NCBI GenBank assembly: GCA_005784505.1
Contig: VCAZ01000112.1
Location: 491,001 to 555,000 of the forward strand
Source of the DNA: Bagarius yarrelli
Lineage: Eukaryota; Chordata; Actinopteri; Siluriformes; Sisoridae
Direction of reading: 5' to 3'
DNA: 64,000 bases
A program made the translations under genes and the position numbers. The notes below the pieces were generated by a model. The model was given only the letters and a program-made list of their open reading frames with translations. It was not told the DNA's origin and did no database searches. Shown in pieces: positions 1-12,224 of the stretch (position 1 is the first letter of the stretch; each line of letters starts with the position of its first letter).

Positions 1-186
1 AAAAACTATTAACCAAGAAAGTGTATCTGTTGCCAGGTTAGGCAATGCCAAAACCACTTACAAAGTTTGAAAGCATCAAACAAAAAAAAATTAGCATATC
101 ATCATGAACATAATTACTAATTTTTGTGCTGATGTGGCTAATTAACAATGCTTAAATTCACATTATATAATATTTTAGTTTACATA

Positions 187-575
187 TGTCACGGTAAAAC
201 CCATCTCCTCACTCAAGTCTCACGCAACTCACACAATCCCCAGAATTCTAATTAAGAGCAGCTGAAAGTCATTCACTAATCACTCTGCACTTACCCACTT
301 CCCTATAAAAGAGCACTCTAAACACACAGTTACTGTCTGGTCTCAAACAGAAAAGCTTATGCTAGACTTACTACATTTGCTAACTTTAAATATGTTGTTT
401 AGTTACTCTATTCCAGGTTCCTGCTTCCATTAAGTCTTTTGTTCCTGGCTCTGTGGACTTCCCTGACTTCGCTTGATTTTTTACCCATTTACCTTCTGTA
501 TTTTCCCTGCTAGCATACTTTCACCTGTCCTGGATTAAACTGATCTTTGTCTCAGTCTGGCATTTCTATACAATA
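187..575 (+). mobile_element. Solo LTR-like element, family X copy 1
   Basis: Starts TGTCACGGTAA. It shares CAGAATTCTAATTAAGAGCA and a CCCTATAAAAGAGC promoter (303) with copies near 3225, 4146 and 24418. TATA followed by a terminator-side AATAAA in sister copies indicates an LTR. The 3' end is uncertain. Confidence 0.5.
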
Positions 576-599
576 CTGGTTTTTAAGATTTGGTTAAGG

Positions 600-789
600 C
601 AGGGGTGTCCAAACTTGGTCCTGGAGAGCCGGTGTCCTTCAGAGTTTAGCTTTAACCCTAATTCAACACACCTGAACCAACTAATCAAGATCTTGCTAGG
701 TAGACTTAAAAACTTACATGTAGGTGTGTTGATCCAGAGCTGAACTCTGCAGGACACTGGCCATCCAGGACCAAGTTTGGACACCCCTA
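600..789. mobile_element. hAT-type palindromic MITE
   Basis: About 190 bases. The ends CAGGGGTGTCC and GGACACCCCTA are inverted, and the inner arms (CTTGGTCCTGGA against TCCAGGACCAAG) are also complementary. Direct 8-base flanks, GGTTAAGG and AGTTGAGG (two mismatches), fit an hAT target duplication. Confidence 0.75.
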
Positions 790-966
790 AGTTGAGGTGT
801 TGGACTGCTAATTGGAAAATCAGGGTTTGATTTTCAGCACCACCGAGTTGCAACTGCTGGGCCCCTGAGCAATTTAACCACCAGTTGCTCAGTTGTATAA
901 AAGAAAGATAAAAATTTAAGTTGCTGTTGATAAGGGTGTCTGCCGTAAATAAAAAAAATATAAATG
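790..966 (+). mobile_element. tRNA-derived SINE (type A), interrupted
   Basis: Body and tail of the type A SINE (GTTGGACTGCTAATTGG, then ATAAGGGTGTCTGCC). Its A-box part, GGTTAAGG, lies before the MITE at 592-599. Confidence 0.8.
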
Positions 967-1918
967 TTAGAGACATTAAAAGAACTACTAACCATATGGT
1001 CATGCATTTCTAAGCTGTCTTTGGATCTTCTGTAGTGTAAATAAATACCAAATGTTTTAAAAAAATGAAATTGTAGTTAATATAGTTGCATGTTTCCATC
1101 TTATTAGATGCTTTTAACCCATAAAGATGTCCTATTGTTGTAGTCACTAGCTCAAAAACCACAACTGCATAATATAATTAACCTTTTTTTTTTTTTTTGC
1201 ATCCAGTCGCGTTGTCCGTTTAAGAGACTCATGGAGTGAAGAAATTGTTTAGGGTAATTTGTGGGAGGAAATACAGTAAACCTAGTGACTCACTAGTCCA
1301 ACATGTGCAGACCTTGTGGGAAAGTTGATCCTATGGGTGATTTAATGCCTGGAGAAAATTATGGCCTTTTTAAACAACTTTACAAAATAACCTGAAAATG
1401 ATCTTTGTGTATTTTGGCAGAGACTTAAACAAATGCTTCCAAGAGACGGATCTTCACTGATAGCAATACTTAAAATATTACCGGTAATTAAGGATTGATG
1501 GACTGTTAAACCACTTTAAACTATTTTTATTTTCTGATATTTTGACAATTTTTATATTTACCTCTTACTTTTTTGGTGTTACAATCCAATGTGAATTTTT
1601 TTAAAGGAAACAAAATAGCAAAAAGACAGCTTAGTTTTTTTAGATGACTCAGTGGTTAAGGCATGAGTTTGGTCTTTTTGTTATCACTCACACTGAGGGA
1701 TGGATTAGTAGAAACTGACCTTACATGGTAAAAAAAGTGTTATGACAGATATTTGGTTGCTATGAACCTACACAGTTTATAGAGTATTATTTATATTGAT
1801 ATTTTTATTAACTGATTTTACTCATAGGATATGGGCAAGAAAATTAGAAGATATAATAAAAGTTGCCTTTAAATGCCTGTTTTAATTTATAAAACTTTAA
1901 TAAAAGTGGGCAAAGGTA

Positions 1919-2045
1919 AGGGGGAAGTTATGGCTCAGTGGTTAAGGTGTTGGACTGATACCTGGAACATTGGGGTTCAATTCCTTCAATTCAATTCGTG
2001 TGACCCTGATTAGGAATAAGCGGTTAACAATAGATGGATGCAAAT
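1919..2045 (+). mobile_element. Chimeric SINE fragment
   Basis: Type A head (GGCTCAGTGGTTAAGGTGTT) fused directly to the tail of the type C SINE (GTGTGACCCTGATTAGGAAT). Confidence 0.65.
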
Positions 2046-2088
2046 TTATACATATTACTTATATATTCCAGTACAGGGGGAGTTTTAT

Positions 2089-2089
<1 letters not shown>

Positions 2090-2130
<41 letters not shown>
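2090..2130. repeat. (GA)n microsatellite
   Basis: Uninterrupted GA dinucleotides over about 36 bases. Confidence 0.95.
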
Positions 2131-2134
<4 letters not shown>

Positions 2135-2394
2135 ATCGCTGTGGTATAAAACAAATAAAACTTATATTTAGCTTCTTTAATAGGCGGTACTAGTAAAACT
2201 AGATTTACTCATGTTCCCTAAACGTAACTATAAAGTTAGAGCCATGAATTTTTTCAGGACATTCAGAGCTTTTTTAAGAATAAACCAAATAGAATAAGTG
2301 TGTCACCTTTTGGATTGTTAAAGGTGTATTTATTTGAGTTAAAGACCAAACAGAACGATGTGCCTCCCTCTGCCGGCTGTAGCGGGTATTACAC

Positions 2395-2413
2395 ATTACA
2401 TATATATATACAG

Positions 2414-2492
<79 letters not shown>
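2395..2492. repeat. (TA)n microsatellite
   Basis: About 38 uninterrupted TA units after a short CAGTATG break. It creates spurious YIYIYI frames. Confidence 0.95.
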
Positions 2493-2496
<4 letters not shown>

Positions 2497-3224
2497 CCTC
2501 CTTTTCATTTGCTTTTGTCTGCCATTTTTATTCTCATTTTCACTCAAGTTACGCTATTTATTCTTGTTGCACTTTATTGAAGTCCTGCCTATACTAACTT
2601 TAATGAAATATAATACTAATACAAAGATTATATTCATTATCTAGATGCGGATTTAGAGTCTAATATTACAATAGGATTTTGAAAAAAAATTTAATGAGCA
2701 TCTTTTTTTCATTGACTATGTTGTTGAAATCCATTTAAACTAAGGGAACAGACATTTTACTGAAATCTACCATAGAGGGTGCAAGAAGACCAGAATAATG
2801 AAAACCGTTGCACATCTACCGTCCACCCTGCAACCTACTGAATAATGCTCAAAAACAACAATGCAACCGAAACTGCAATCATGTAACACTTACAGCCGGA
2901 AATTTACGGCTGTGACTAAGGTTTTTTAAATATCTGCCAGGAATAATGATGGTGTTTTTTTTAAAAAAAATCATGTTTAGTGTGTACAAACCTGCCTAGA
3001 GTTAAAATTTAGACGAAAGTATAAAAATTACAACACAAAAGCTTGTATGTCTCTGGATAAAATGTAACCATTCTTCACTTTTTCAAAATGGATGAGTACT
3101 TGAAAAGGAGAGCACACTCCAAGTACTAGATGACATAGAGAAGAAAAAGATGCCCCAGGTTTATTACAAATGTATCCCATTTCTCCCTAAATCACAGATT
3201 TCATAAGTAATTAATCATGTAGTT

Positions 3225-3655
3225 GTCATGGTAACATCCATCTCCTTATCCTTCCATCTCGTAACTCACACAATCATCTGAGTTCTAATTAAGTTCACCT
3301 GTTATTAATTTCCAAATTAAGCTTACGCTTCTTTACTATTCTATTTAAGAGCACGCTACACACACCATGGTCTGGTCTTAAACCACAATGTTGATGCTAG
3401 ACTTCCTACTTACTGTTTTTGATTTATGTTTCCTATTTTCCCATTTCCTATCTTCAGGTCTCTCCTCTTTAAAGTCCTTTGCGTCAGGCTCAGTGGATTT
3501 CCTCCAGTTAACCCATGTTCTCCGCAAACCTTCGCTACACAGTACACGATATTATCCGGCTTTATTTCCCGTATTTTTGCTCAGTTCTTGTTTTCAATAA
3601 ACACACACAACCGGCTTCTACTTATCTGTGTTTTCAGTCTGCGACTCAATTACAG
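3225..3655 (+). mobile_element. Solo LTR-like element, family X copy 2
   Basis: Starts TGTCATGGTAACATCCATCT. Contains TTCTATTTAAGAGCACGC in place of the TATA box and TTTTCAATAAACACAC near its end, parallel to copy 4. Confidence 0.5.
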
Positions 3656-3730
3656 TCACTTTTTGATATATAGTTAATATATATATAGACACACATTTCT
3701 GTATTTTGTATTGTACTGGTATTGATATAC

Positions 3731-3933
3731 ATTTACATTTACAGAATTTGGCAGACGCCCTTATCCAGAGCGACTTACATGTATGTCTTTTTTTATACAA
3801 CTGAGCAATTGGGTGTTAAGGTTTGCCTGATTTGCTCAGGGCCCCAGCAGTGGCAACTTAGTGGTGCTGGGAATTGAACCCTAATCTTCCAGATGACAGT
3901 CCAATACCTTAACCACTGCCCTACCACATCCCT
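3731..3933 (-). mobile_element. tRNA-derived SINE (type A)
   Basis: Near-complete antisense copy, from TTTGGCAGACGCCCTTATCC to CCTTAACCACTGCCCTACC. On its own strand it has an A box in CTTAGTGGTTAAGG-like sequence, a B box in GGTTCAATTCC and the LINE-type tail. Confidence 0.85.
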
Positions 3934-4145
3934 ATAACTGTAGCTGGACCTTTAATGAGTATTTGTCTATTTTATCCTATACATCGATTTGAGGAATTTG
4001 GAACCTATTCCATTGGACTAGGAACACCCTGCAAATCAGTCACACACTTACATAACTATTACAAACACTTAAGAAATCCATAATGTCAGTCCATAATGCA
4101 TGTCTTTGGACTGGATGTGGAAATGAATCAAAAAAATTTCCACGT

Positions 4146-4445
4146 AACTTACATTGTCACTAGAATTCTAATTAGGAGTACCTAAAAGTCATTCACTAAT
4201 CACTCTGCGCTCACTCACTCCCCTATAAATGAGCCACTGTCTGGTCTCGAACAGAGTAGTTCATGCTGGACTCGTTCGCTAACGCTACTACGTTGTTTAG
4301 TTACCCTTTTCCAGGCTTCGGTTTTTCTGTATCTGAACAATGTTTCCGTCCATCATTCTTGAACCCTCTCCATCACCGCTCCTTTCTTCGTCAGTGTTCC
4401 CGTTTATATCTGTATATCTAGAGACAGAACTCAGAGGGTTAAACT
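4146..4445 (+). mobile_element. Solo LTR-like element, family X copy 3 (partial)
   Basis: Shares ACTAGAATTCTAATTAGGAG and CCCCTATAAATGAGC with the other copies and is truncated on the left. Confidence 0.45.
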
Positions 4446-5488
4446 GTGTTAAAACAAATTGATCTTGATCACGTCAGATACCTTTGATAGAAAGTGTAAC
4501 GGATCAACCAACATTTATTCAGACAACTGTTAATATGACAATATTTACAACACTATTAATCCTTTTTCAGGCCTCCCCTATCCTCAGTGGCAGCCTGAAG
4601 TCATCTGGCCCTGCTGTCAACTCACTTACATAAATAAGCTATAGTGAGCTGCACCCACTAGTAAAAAAATATAAAAAATTATATTTGCTGTCTTAATGAT
4701 TTTTTGGTTTGACTGTATATGAATATTGATATTTATTATAGCTTCAAACGATTTTTTATAGCATCTTTTAAAAACATTGCAATTTTTTTTCAACTCAAAT
4801 CGTGCCTAAATATGAAGGTGTTAATAACGTCCTTAAATGCATTGATTTCTCAAAAGTTGCATGACTCTTTTTATTGTAAACAGGATATGTCACCTTCCCT
4901 GGCTTGCATTTATGCTTGCAAAGTGCAAAACTGAAGTCTGACATGCAAACCTGTGTATAGCAGAGTAGGCATTGTTTTTAAATATATATGTACAATAATG
5001 TGACGTTATTTATTATTCTGAACAGTCCAGACTCTGAACATATAGCTATACAATGTAAACTGGACACACACACATACACACATTCACAGTAAATCACAGT
5101 TTCTCTCTCTACACACCGTCTCTGTAAATCTGTTAGCTCACTAGCTGATTACCAGCAGGACATTTCTACAGAGTTATGAGATGTTTCCTGCCCACTGGCT
5201 GTATTAATGTTTTATTAGTCAGTCCTCAGCAGTTATCCTGCCCACTTTTTTTCCCCTTCTTAGGCAAAGCCCACAACGTCACGCCGCAACCCACACTAAT
5301 ACTAGCTCCCAATTTCTAAGATGTAAAACCAAAGCCTTAAATATTTATTTTCTTTATTAGCTTATTTATAATACTACTATTTCTCTACCTCTGCTGCTAG
5401 TTTTGTAATGTCTTTCAGTTTCTCCCACCTTTTATACATTTACATTACATTTAAAGACGCCTGTACACCGGGGAGTGGTTGTCTCAAG

Positions 5489-5690
5489 TGGGGGCAGTGT
5501 AAGCTCATATAGTTAAGGAACACTTAGGTTTAAGCCCCACCAAGCAAGACCCTTAACCCCTCATGCTCCAGAAGCGCTGTATCATACCTGACCCTGTGCT
5601 CTGACCCCAAACCTCCAACATGGGATATGCAAAGAAAAACATTTCACTATATGTTGTTCTGTGTATAATCATGTACGTGACGAATTTATT
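5489..5690 (+). mobile_element. tRNA-derived SINE (type B)
   Basis: Head GGGGCAGTGTAAGCTCA, middle GACCCTTAACCCCTCATGCT, tail GGGATATGCAAAGAAA and ATTTCACTATATG. Related copies lie near 22590 and 55088. Confidence 0.7.
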
Positions 5691-5813
5691 TATTTAGAGC
5701 AAATAATAGTATTATTTATTTTATACAAATGAGCAATTGGGGGTTAAAGGCCGATCAGTCTGTTTTCATGGCAAACACTAATGCAAGTATCCGATTCATA
5801 TCCCATTTATTTC

Positions 5814-7221
5814 CACATACATATAAGTTAAGAATCTGGAAATATATCGGAAGCCATGTGCTTTTCCTGCTTTAAAGGTTTATTAAATATATCCTTTTTT
5901 TAGTTTTAGCGCTATGTTTTACTTTAAATTTTTCTTTCTATACTGCTTATTTTAGAATCTTCTTAGCATTTTAATGTTCCAGATCCATTTCTTAAATACA
6001 CTCTCAAGCCTTGTTTTTACCGTTATCGTCAGTAATTCAAAAAAATGCTGAGCTCTTCCTCCTTCTATGTAACATAATAAAAGTGTTACTAGTTTGACCT
6101 TTACTATAATACCCATTTCCACACTTTAATTACACCGAAAACTACTTTCTGAAGAAGTGACGTGGCATACCGTTTAACGTCTGTCACTTTTTTTTTCTAT
6201 TAGTTGCCTTCTTTTATTGCCTTTACAAAGACTTGCTGTCCTTGTAAATGTATTTTTTATGTCTAGAGGTTATGCGACTTCCTGTTTAGTATTCCGTCTG
6301 GTGTACCGTGTGAATTGTTTGTCAACTTGTAATGTGTAAATCAACAGCCAGTCTTAGGTTGTGTCAATTTCATTTCAACAGATGTTTTAAGCAGTCTGTG
6401 GTCATATGAATTTTCGCTGGTCTTCTTAAACTTTCTCACAGAAGTCATACTGACATTTGCCATGATGCAATTTGGCATTGGTTGTTGAAATCATTATTAC
6501 TTGTTTTACCGCATCTTACTACACTACACGCTGCGTCACTAGCTACAGATTTGGATCAGATTTTTCACACTGTGATTAAGGAACTGCATGTGGATCTGGA
6601 TAATGGATGCTCTGACATTAAAATGATTTTTGTGTTTATTATTATTATTATTTTTTTTTTTTGTCAAAGACAAATAATGTGTATTAAATAAAAAATATGA
6701 GGCGGTATCAATAACTTTCGAGACAAGCCAACAGATGGCAGCACAAGGCTAAATGCACAGTCACAGGATAACAATAATAATTATAATAAAATTATAGTCT
6801 TTATTGTTATTGCACAAAGGAGTACAAGGACACAGAGTTGCTCACAATAACAACAATAGTGCACTGAAAAGTAAAAAAAATGATGCTAAAAATAAATAAA
6901 AAGAAAAGAAATAACAAAAAGAAATACACAATACAGCACAATTGAAACATTTGAACACCACCTTGCATGCTCCAGCTGTTACTGTGTTTCTAAACTTTTT
7001 GAAACCCTCTTTAATATGCATTAGCACCCATAAGCTTTTAAACACATATGTTTTGGCACCCAAATGCGCGGATGTGCTCCAGTTTGATTTCAGCTCGGGT
7101 CTTTTCCGGTCTTACCTCAGCACCCCCCCCCCCCCCCCCCCCCCCCTTCATTTCTCTCTATCCTATCAATAAAGAAAAAAAAAATGTCCAACCAACACCC
7201 CCCCCCCCCCCCCCCCCCCCC

Positions 7222-7313
<92 letters not shown>

Positions 7314-7461
7314 AAAAAAGTGTTACATTACATCATGGAAACATGTATTATGAATAACAAAATGGCTATTTTTACTTCTAATGGCAACAAGTTACCTAGG
7401 TTATCTTGCATACAATTATTGTACTAGTCCACCTTATTATTATTAATACCTATTTAGCGTT
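5814..7461. repeat. 1.6-kb tandem duplication, copy 1
   Basis: The segment is repeated head to tail at 7462-9078 with a few percent difference. Copy 1 lacks about 77 bases present in copy 2 (near 6050) and carries two long poly-C runs (7123-7146 and 7198-7311). The junction shows CACAT microhomology. Matching short frames occur in both copies (LKSLLLVLPHL; antisense FKSLWVLMHIKEGF); I do not recognise them. Confidence 0.9.
7123..7311. repeat. Poly-C tracts
   Basis: A 24-base C run and a 114-base C run broken by one A at 7222. The sister copy has only about 8 and a few short C runs. It creates a spurious poly-proline frame. The exact length may be an assembly artefact. Confidence 0.9.
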
Positions 7462-9078
7462 CACATACGAATAAGTTATGAATCTGGAAATATATCGGAA
7501 GCCATGTGCTTTTCCTGCTTTAAAGGTTTATTAAATATATCCTTTTTTTAGTTTTAGCGTTATGTTTTACTTTAAATTTTTCTTTCTATACTGCTTATTT
7601 TAGAATCTTCTTAGCATTTTAATGTTCGAGATCCATTTCTTAAATACACTCTCAAGCCTTGTTTTTACCGTTATCGTCAGTAATTTAAAAAAAAAAACGC
7701 TTTTAATACATCAGTCCTTAAACAGTTTAGTCAGTCTTTTTTCAGCTTTAAAAATATGTTCTTTCTAGTGCTAATGTGCAAGCTGAGCTCTTCCTCCTTC
7801 TATGTAACATAATAAAAGTGTTACTAGTTTGACCTTTACTATAATACCCATTTCCACACTTTAATTACACCGAAAACTACTTTCTGAAGAAGTGACGTGG
7901 CATACCGTTTAACGTCTGTCATTTGTTTTTTCTATTAATTGCCTTCTTTTATTGCCTTTACAAAGACTTGTTGTCCTTGTAAATGTATTTTTTATGTCTA
8001 GAGGTTATGCGACTTCCTGTTTAGTATTCCGTCTGGTGTACCGTGTGAATTGTTTATGTCAACTTGTAATGTGTAAATCAACAGCCAGTCTTAGGTTGTG
8101 TCAATTTCATTTCAACAGATGTTTTAAGCAGTCTGTGGTCATATGAATTTTTCGCTGGTCTTCTTAAACTTTCTCACAGAAGTCATACTGACATTTGCCA
8201 TGATGCAATTTGGCATTGGTTGTTGAAATCATTATTACTTGTTTTACCGCATCTTACTACACTACACGCTGCGTCACTAGCTACAGATTTGGATCAGATT
8301 TTTCACACTGTGATTAAGGAACTGCATGTGGATCTGGATAATGGATGCTCTGACATTAAAATGATTTTTGTGTTTATTATTATTATTATTATTATTATTT
8401 TTTTTTTGTCAAAGACAAATAATGTGTATTAAATAAAAAAATATGAGGCGGTATCAATAACTTTCGAGACAAGCCAACAAATGGCAGCACAAGGCTAAAT
8501 GCACAGTCACAGCATAACAATAATAATTATAATAAAATTATAGTCTTTATTGTTATTGCACAAAGGAGTACAAGGACACAGAGTTGCTCACAATAACAAT
8601 AGTGCACTGAAAAGTAAAAATGATGCTAAAAAGAAATAACAAAAAGAAATACACAATACAGCACAATTGAAACATTTGAACACCACCTTGCATGCTCCAT
8701 CTGTTACTGTGTTTCTAAACTTTTTGAAACCCTCTTTAATATGCATTAGCACCCATAAGCTTTTAAACACATATGTTTTGGCACCCAAATGCGCGGATGT
8801 GCTCCAGTTTGATTTCAGCTCGGGTCTTTTCCGGTCTTACCTCAGCATCCCCCCCCCTTCATTTCTCTCTATCCTATCAATAAAGAAAAAAAAAATGTCC
8901 AACCAACACCCCCCACCCCACCCCAAAAAAAGTGTTACATTACATCATGGAAACATGTATTATGAATAACAAAATGGCTGTTTTTACTTCTAATGGCAAC
9001 AAGTTACCTAGGTTATCTTGCATACAATTATTGTACTAGTCCACCTTATTATTATTAACACCTATTTAGCGTTCACAT
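7462..9078. repeat. 1.6-kb tandem duplication, copy 2
   Basis: Head-to-tail partner of 5814-7461, with the extra segment at about 7690-7782, short C tracts near 8850 and 8910, and a longer (ATT)n run near 8378. Confidence 0.9.
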
Positions 9079-9159
9079 TTATATTTACAGATATGTTACT
9101 CCTTTAAAACATTTGAACAGCAAACCTTTTCCCACTGAGACCAATCTATATTTAAGGCA

Positions 9160-9203
9160 TTGCAAGAATGCTTGTAGAATGCTTGTAGAATGCTTGTAGA
9201 ATA
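9160..9203. repeat. 12-base tandem repeat
   Basis: GAATGCTTGTA repeats three to four times. Confidence 0.8.
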
Positions 9204-9569
9204 AGCATCTAAAAATCTAGATCTAAAAATTCTAGGTTAAAAAGTCTCCTTGGTTCTTTTTAATATTATTTTTAGCTATTATAAAACAAATGAAAAAAAA
9301 AAACCTCAGGCTTAACCTTTTGAAGAACTTCCAAAAAGGCTTCTTAAATTATATAATTTATAATTGGTATAACTGAGGAGTTTAAAAGAACGTCACAAAG
9401 CCATAACCTCAATCATACTGAACAAATTTGGGAAAAATTGGAACGCAGACAGTGCTCCAGGACTTCTCATCCAACCTTAGTGATGAATCTTGCTAATTGT
9501 CTTGTAGCCAAATAGATAGGTAGAAGTACAGATACCTAGCAACAAATTGCTGTTTAGCATCTACCAGAA

Positions 9570-10330
9570 AGGCAAATAATAGAAACTGTGCAAATAAACA
9601 AGTGCAGATAAATATGTTAGCATGTACATTAATGAATAAGACTATGTCAGTTAGTGCATAGAGAAGTATGTGCAAGTATTTACAGCATATAAAGGGGTAG
9701 GTGTAATTATATAATATGCAACTTGTGTGCATTGTATGTACATCAGTAACGGGGATAATCGGCTTATATACAAATCTTGTATGTTTATAGATAAATAAAA
9801 ACTTAACAATATGTACATTATAAATTATATTACACAGAAATGTAGCAGTATTAACCAAGTTAAGCAACAATGAAAGTTTGTGAGATATGAGTGTCCTAGT
9901 GATGAAGTGAAGAGTTCAAAAATGTCATGATTGTGGGGAAGAAACCTGACTTAAATCTTCTGGTGCTGATGGACCTGTAACACCTCCTGGATAAAAATGA
10001 GGTTGAAAATTTTTTAATTGGGGTGGAGGGAATCTCTATGTGCCCTGCATAGACATCAACTGTGATGGAAAGACTCTATAGCAGGTGATAGGATGCGGTT
10101 TTCACGAACCTTTTAAACACACTGTGGAGATGCCACTATGTATACCACACTGTGATATAGCTTCTCAAGATGCTTTTAATAATGCACCGGTAAAAGTTGG
10201 TCAGGATCTTGGGGGACAGATAGACTTTTTTTAGTCTTCTCAGGAAGTGAAGACACTGATGCATTGATGTGTTCAGATTTTAAAGCAAATGACGTACTGT
10301 TTTTCGGAAAATGTGGTAGTCCTCGATAAA
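9570..10330 (-). mobile_element. Decayed copy of a widespread teleost interspersed repeat
   Basis: The order of phrases (GAGTGTCCTAGTGA, GGGGAAGAAACCTGA, GGTCAGGATCTTGGGGGACA, TCTCAGGAAGTGAAGACACTG) matches a repeat I recall from many fish genomes. The class is uncertain (LINE-associated?) and the strand is nominal. The 125-codon antisense frame here is chance. Confidence 0.5.
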
Positions 10331-10339
10331 ATCTAATTC

Positions 10340-12190
10340 CATGTGAATGTGAATGTCTGCAATTACAAAATGTTAAATGTTTATTTCGGTAGGTTAATCC
10401 AGTTCTATAAAAACGTGTTAAATTTATGCTTTTCTTTTAAATTATAATCTTTTGCTATGCCCACATACCAAAACACAGACAGTCCTACCTCGGTAATAAA
10501 TACTGAGAGGTTAGACCTGTCTGAATCATTATATATATAATTACAGACAGATAACCAGCTGATAAGAATCTTAAATCCAAACCTTATTTGGAAAACTAGT
10601 CCTGTCCGAATAGGGCTATAGATCACATGATTGAATAGATGTTATCAGAGAGTATTATGTTTCCTTCATTAATGTGAACCCCTTAAAAAAACTCTCAGGG
10701 CCTTAACCTATATAAAAAAAAAATCAAAGCTTGACCTGCCGAAGTTCACAGCAATCTAAACAGGCTGCAGGGCTTTGTTTTTATGAGCCTAGGTTAGATG
10801 ACTGAAGAGAGGTTGTTCTGTTGGTTGCAGCGTGAAAGGAATAGTCTGAATATTTCATCAGCCTGATCTGTAAAAAAAAAGAGGGAAGCGGGGAAATGAA
10901 GGAATCAAATTTTGGCAACATTTAGCTGTACTTCAACTTCCATCCCCCACCACCTCCATCCTGAATGATTGCTCTACCGCACGTTTTTGTCATTCCTGTG
11001 ACATTCCTTCACTCCATCAATCTTTCTCTATCTGTCTTACTCTCTCTCCCTTCTTGTCTGACTCACATGTCTTCAGTGAGCTTGCTTGTGATGCAGGAAA
11101 GGTCTCCCTGGAGGCAGTTGCTTAGCAACTGGCTGCTGTTGGATTATGGGTTAAGTTCGAGGCAAAAAAAAACGCGACCATGCTAGATTGAGTATGTGTG
11201 TAATGGTGAAACAAGAGGCGGTGCTTGTATGTGCCGGGTTTGAGCATCTGGGACTGCATGTAGGTTTGCGTTTGAATGGGTTAATAAGTAGAAGAAGTCA
11301 GGTTTTAAATTCAACTGTCAAGTGTCATGTATAGTGTTAGCTAATTTTTTTTTTTTGCCCAAAGACTCTGTGCAGTTAGCAACAAACTCCCCTCCCTCTT
11401 TTTTTTAATTACTGAAATGCAGTACATATGATAGGATTAGTGATGCTAAGATAACAAAAAAAAGTTTATACTAAGATCTGATTTGGTGGATAGAGTAGAA
11501 AAACAATGTGTTGTGCCACATTGTTGGGGCAAGAAGTACTGTAACCAGCGCTGGATGTATAAACCCCTCCCTAACTAAATATTTATATACAGAATCTATA
11601 TATGCACTGTGTTTAAAGTTTCTTTCCCTCACCCAGTTGTTGATCTGAATGTAAAATGTTTCTTTAAAATCCACAAAGATGACGCATGTTTGTCTGCACG
11701 AGTGTGTACATGTGTGCAGTCTGAGGCTGGTAATGTGAATGAATTCTGCCGTCACTCTTTAACTGCCTGATTTTCTGGGAGCTTCCAAATTGAAAGGGAG
11801 GGAGAAGAATGGGGAGAGAAAGAGAGCTACATCGAGAAGGGAGGGAGAGAAGAAAGAACAAGTAAGGAAGAGAAAGAGAAAAGAGGGAGAGAGAGCAAGG
11901 GAAAAGCCTACAGCTGTACTGACAGGAAAAGAAGACCAAACAGGAAGTAAAATGTGAATTAATTACGCTCCAGACGCTGAGAGTGTAATTCCGAAGACAA
12001 TTTTTTTTTGTCTGTAACCTCCGTATTTTACCTGCGTCGCTGGAACCCCACTAAAACCCTGATCCTTGGATTTATCTATAATCAACCTGTGTTCCTGAAA
12101 GTTAACAAAGCTACAGAGGAAAAGGAATGAGAAAGGAGCAGAAAGGAAATGTGAACTATTTTTTAATTTCTGCAAACTTGGACTGTTCTT
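10340..12190. other. Mostly unique sequence upstream of the candidate tunar-like promoter
   Basis: No gene and no transposon recognised. It holds the X-box palindrome at 11117, a purine-rich stretch at 11790-11945 (GGGAGAGAAAGAG type) and several chance frames. Possible promoter-proximal regulatory DNA. Confidence 0.4.
11117..11129. promoter_or_regulatory. RFX-type X-box palindrome
   Basis: GTTGCTTAGCAAC is a perfect inverted repeat of GTTGCT with a one-base spacer, the form of an RFX-family site. It lies about 1.1 kb upstream of the candidate TATA box. RFX factors act in neurons, ciliated cells and endocrine pancreas, which would suit a TUNAR-family gene. The regulatory role is inference. 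Confidence 0.35.
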
Positions 12191-12194
12191 GGGG

Positions 12195-12200
12195 TATAAA
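12195..12200 (+). promoter_or_regulatory. Candidate TATA box of the tunar-like gene
   Basis: GGGGTATAAAGACTC lies about 530 bases upstream of a consensus splice donor, in non-repetitive DNA. Position and sequence fit a core promoter, but this is motif evidence only. Confidence 0.25.
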
Positions 12201-12224
12201 GACTCTAAGGAGTTTGTACCTGTA

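Noticed and set aside
566..1003. 145-codon antisense frame
   Set aside because: Runs through the MITE and the SINE; chance frame.
2300..2644. YIYIYI frame
   Set aside because: Translated (TA)n.
6482..6691. 69-codon frame repeated at 8220-8432
   Set aside because: Begins at a non-ATG codon, ends in an (ATT)n run and is duplicated only because the whole segment is duplicated.
7048..7353. Proline-rich frame
   Set aside because: Translated poly-C; the sister copy lacks it.
9160..9203. Possible CRISPR-like short repeats
   Set aside because: Simple head-to-tail repeats without spacers, in a vertebrate genome.
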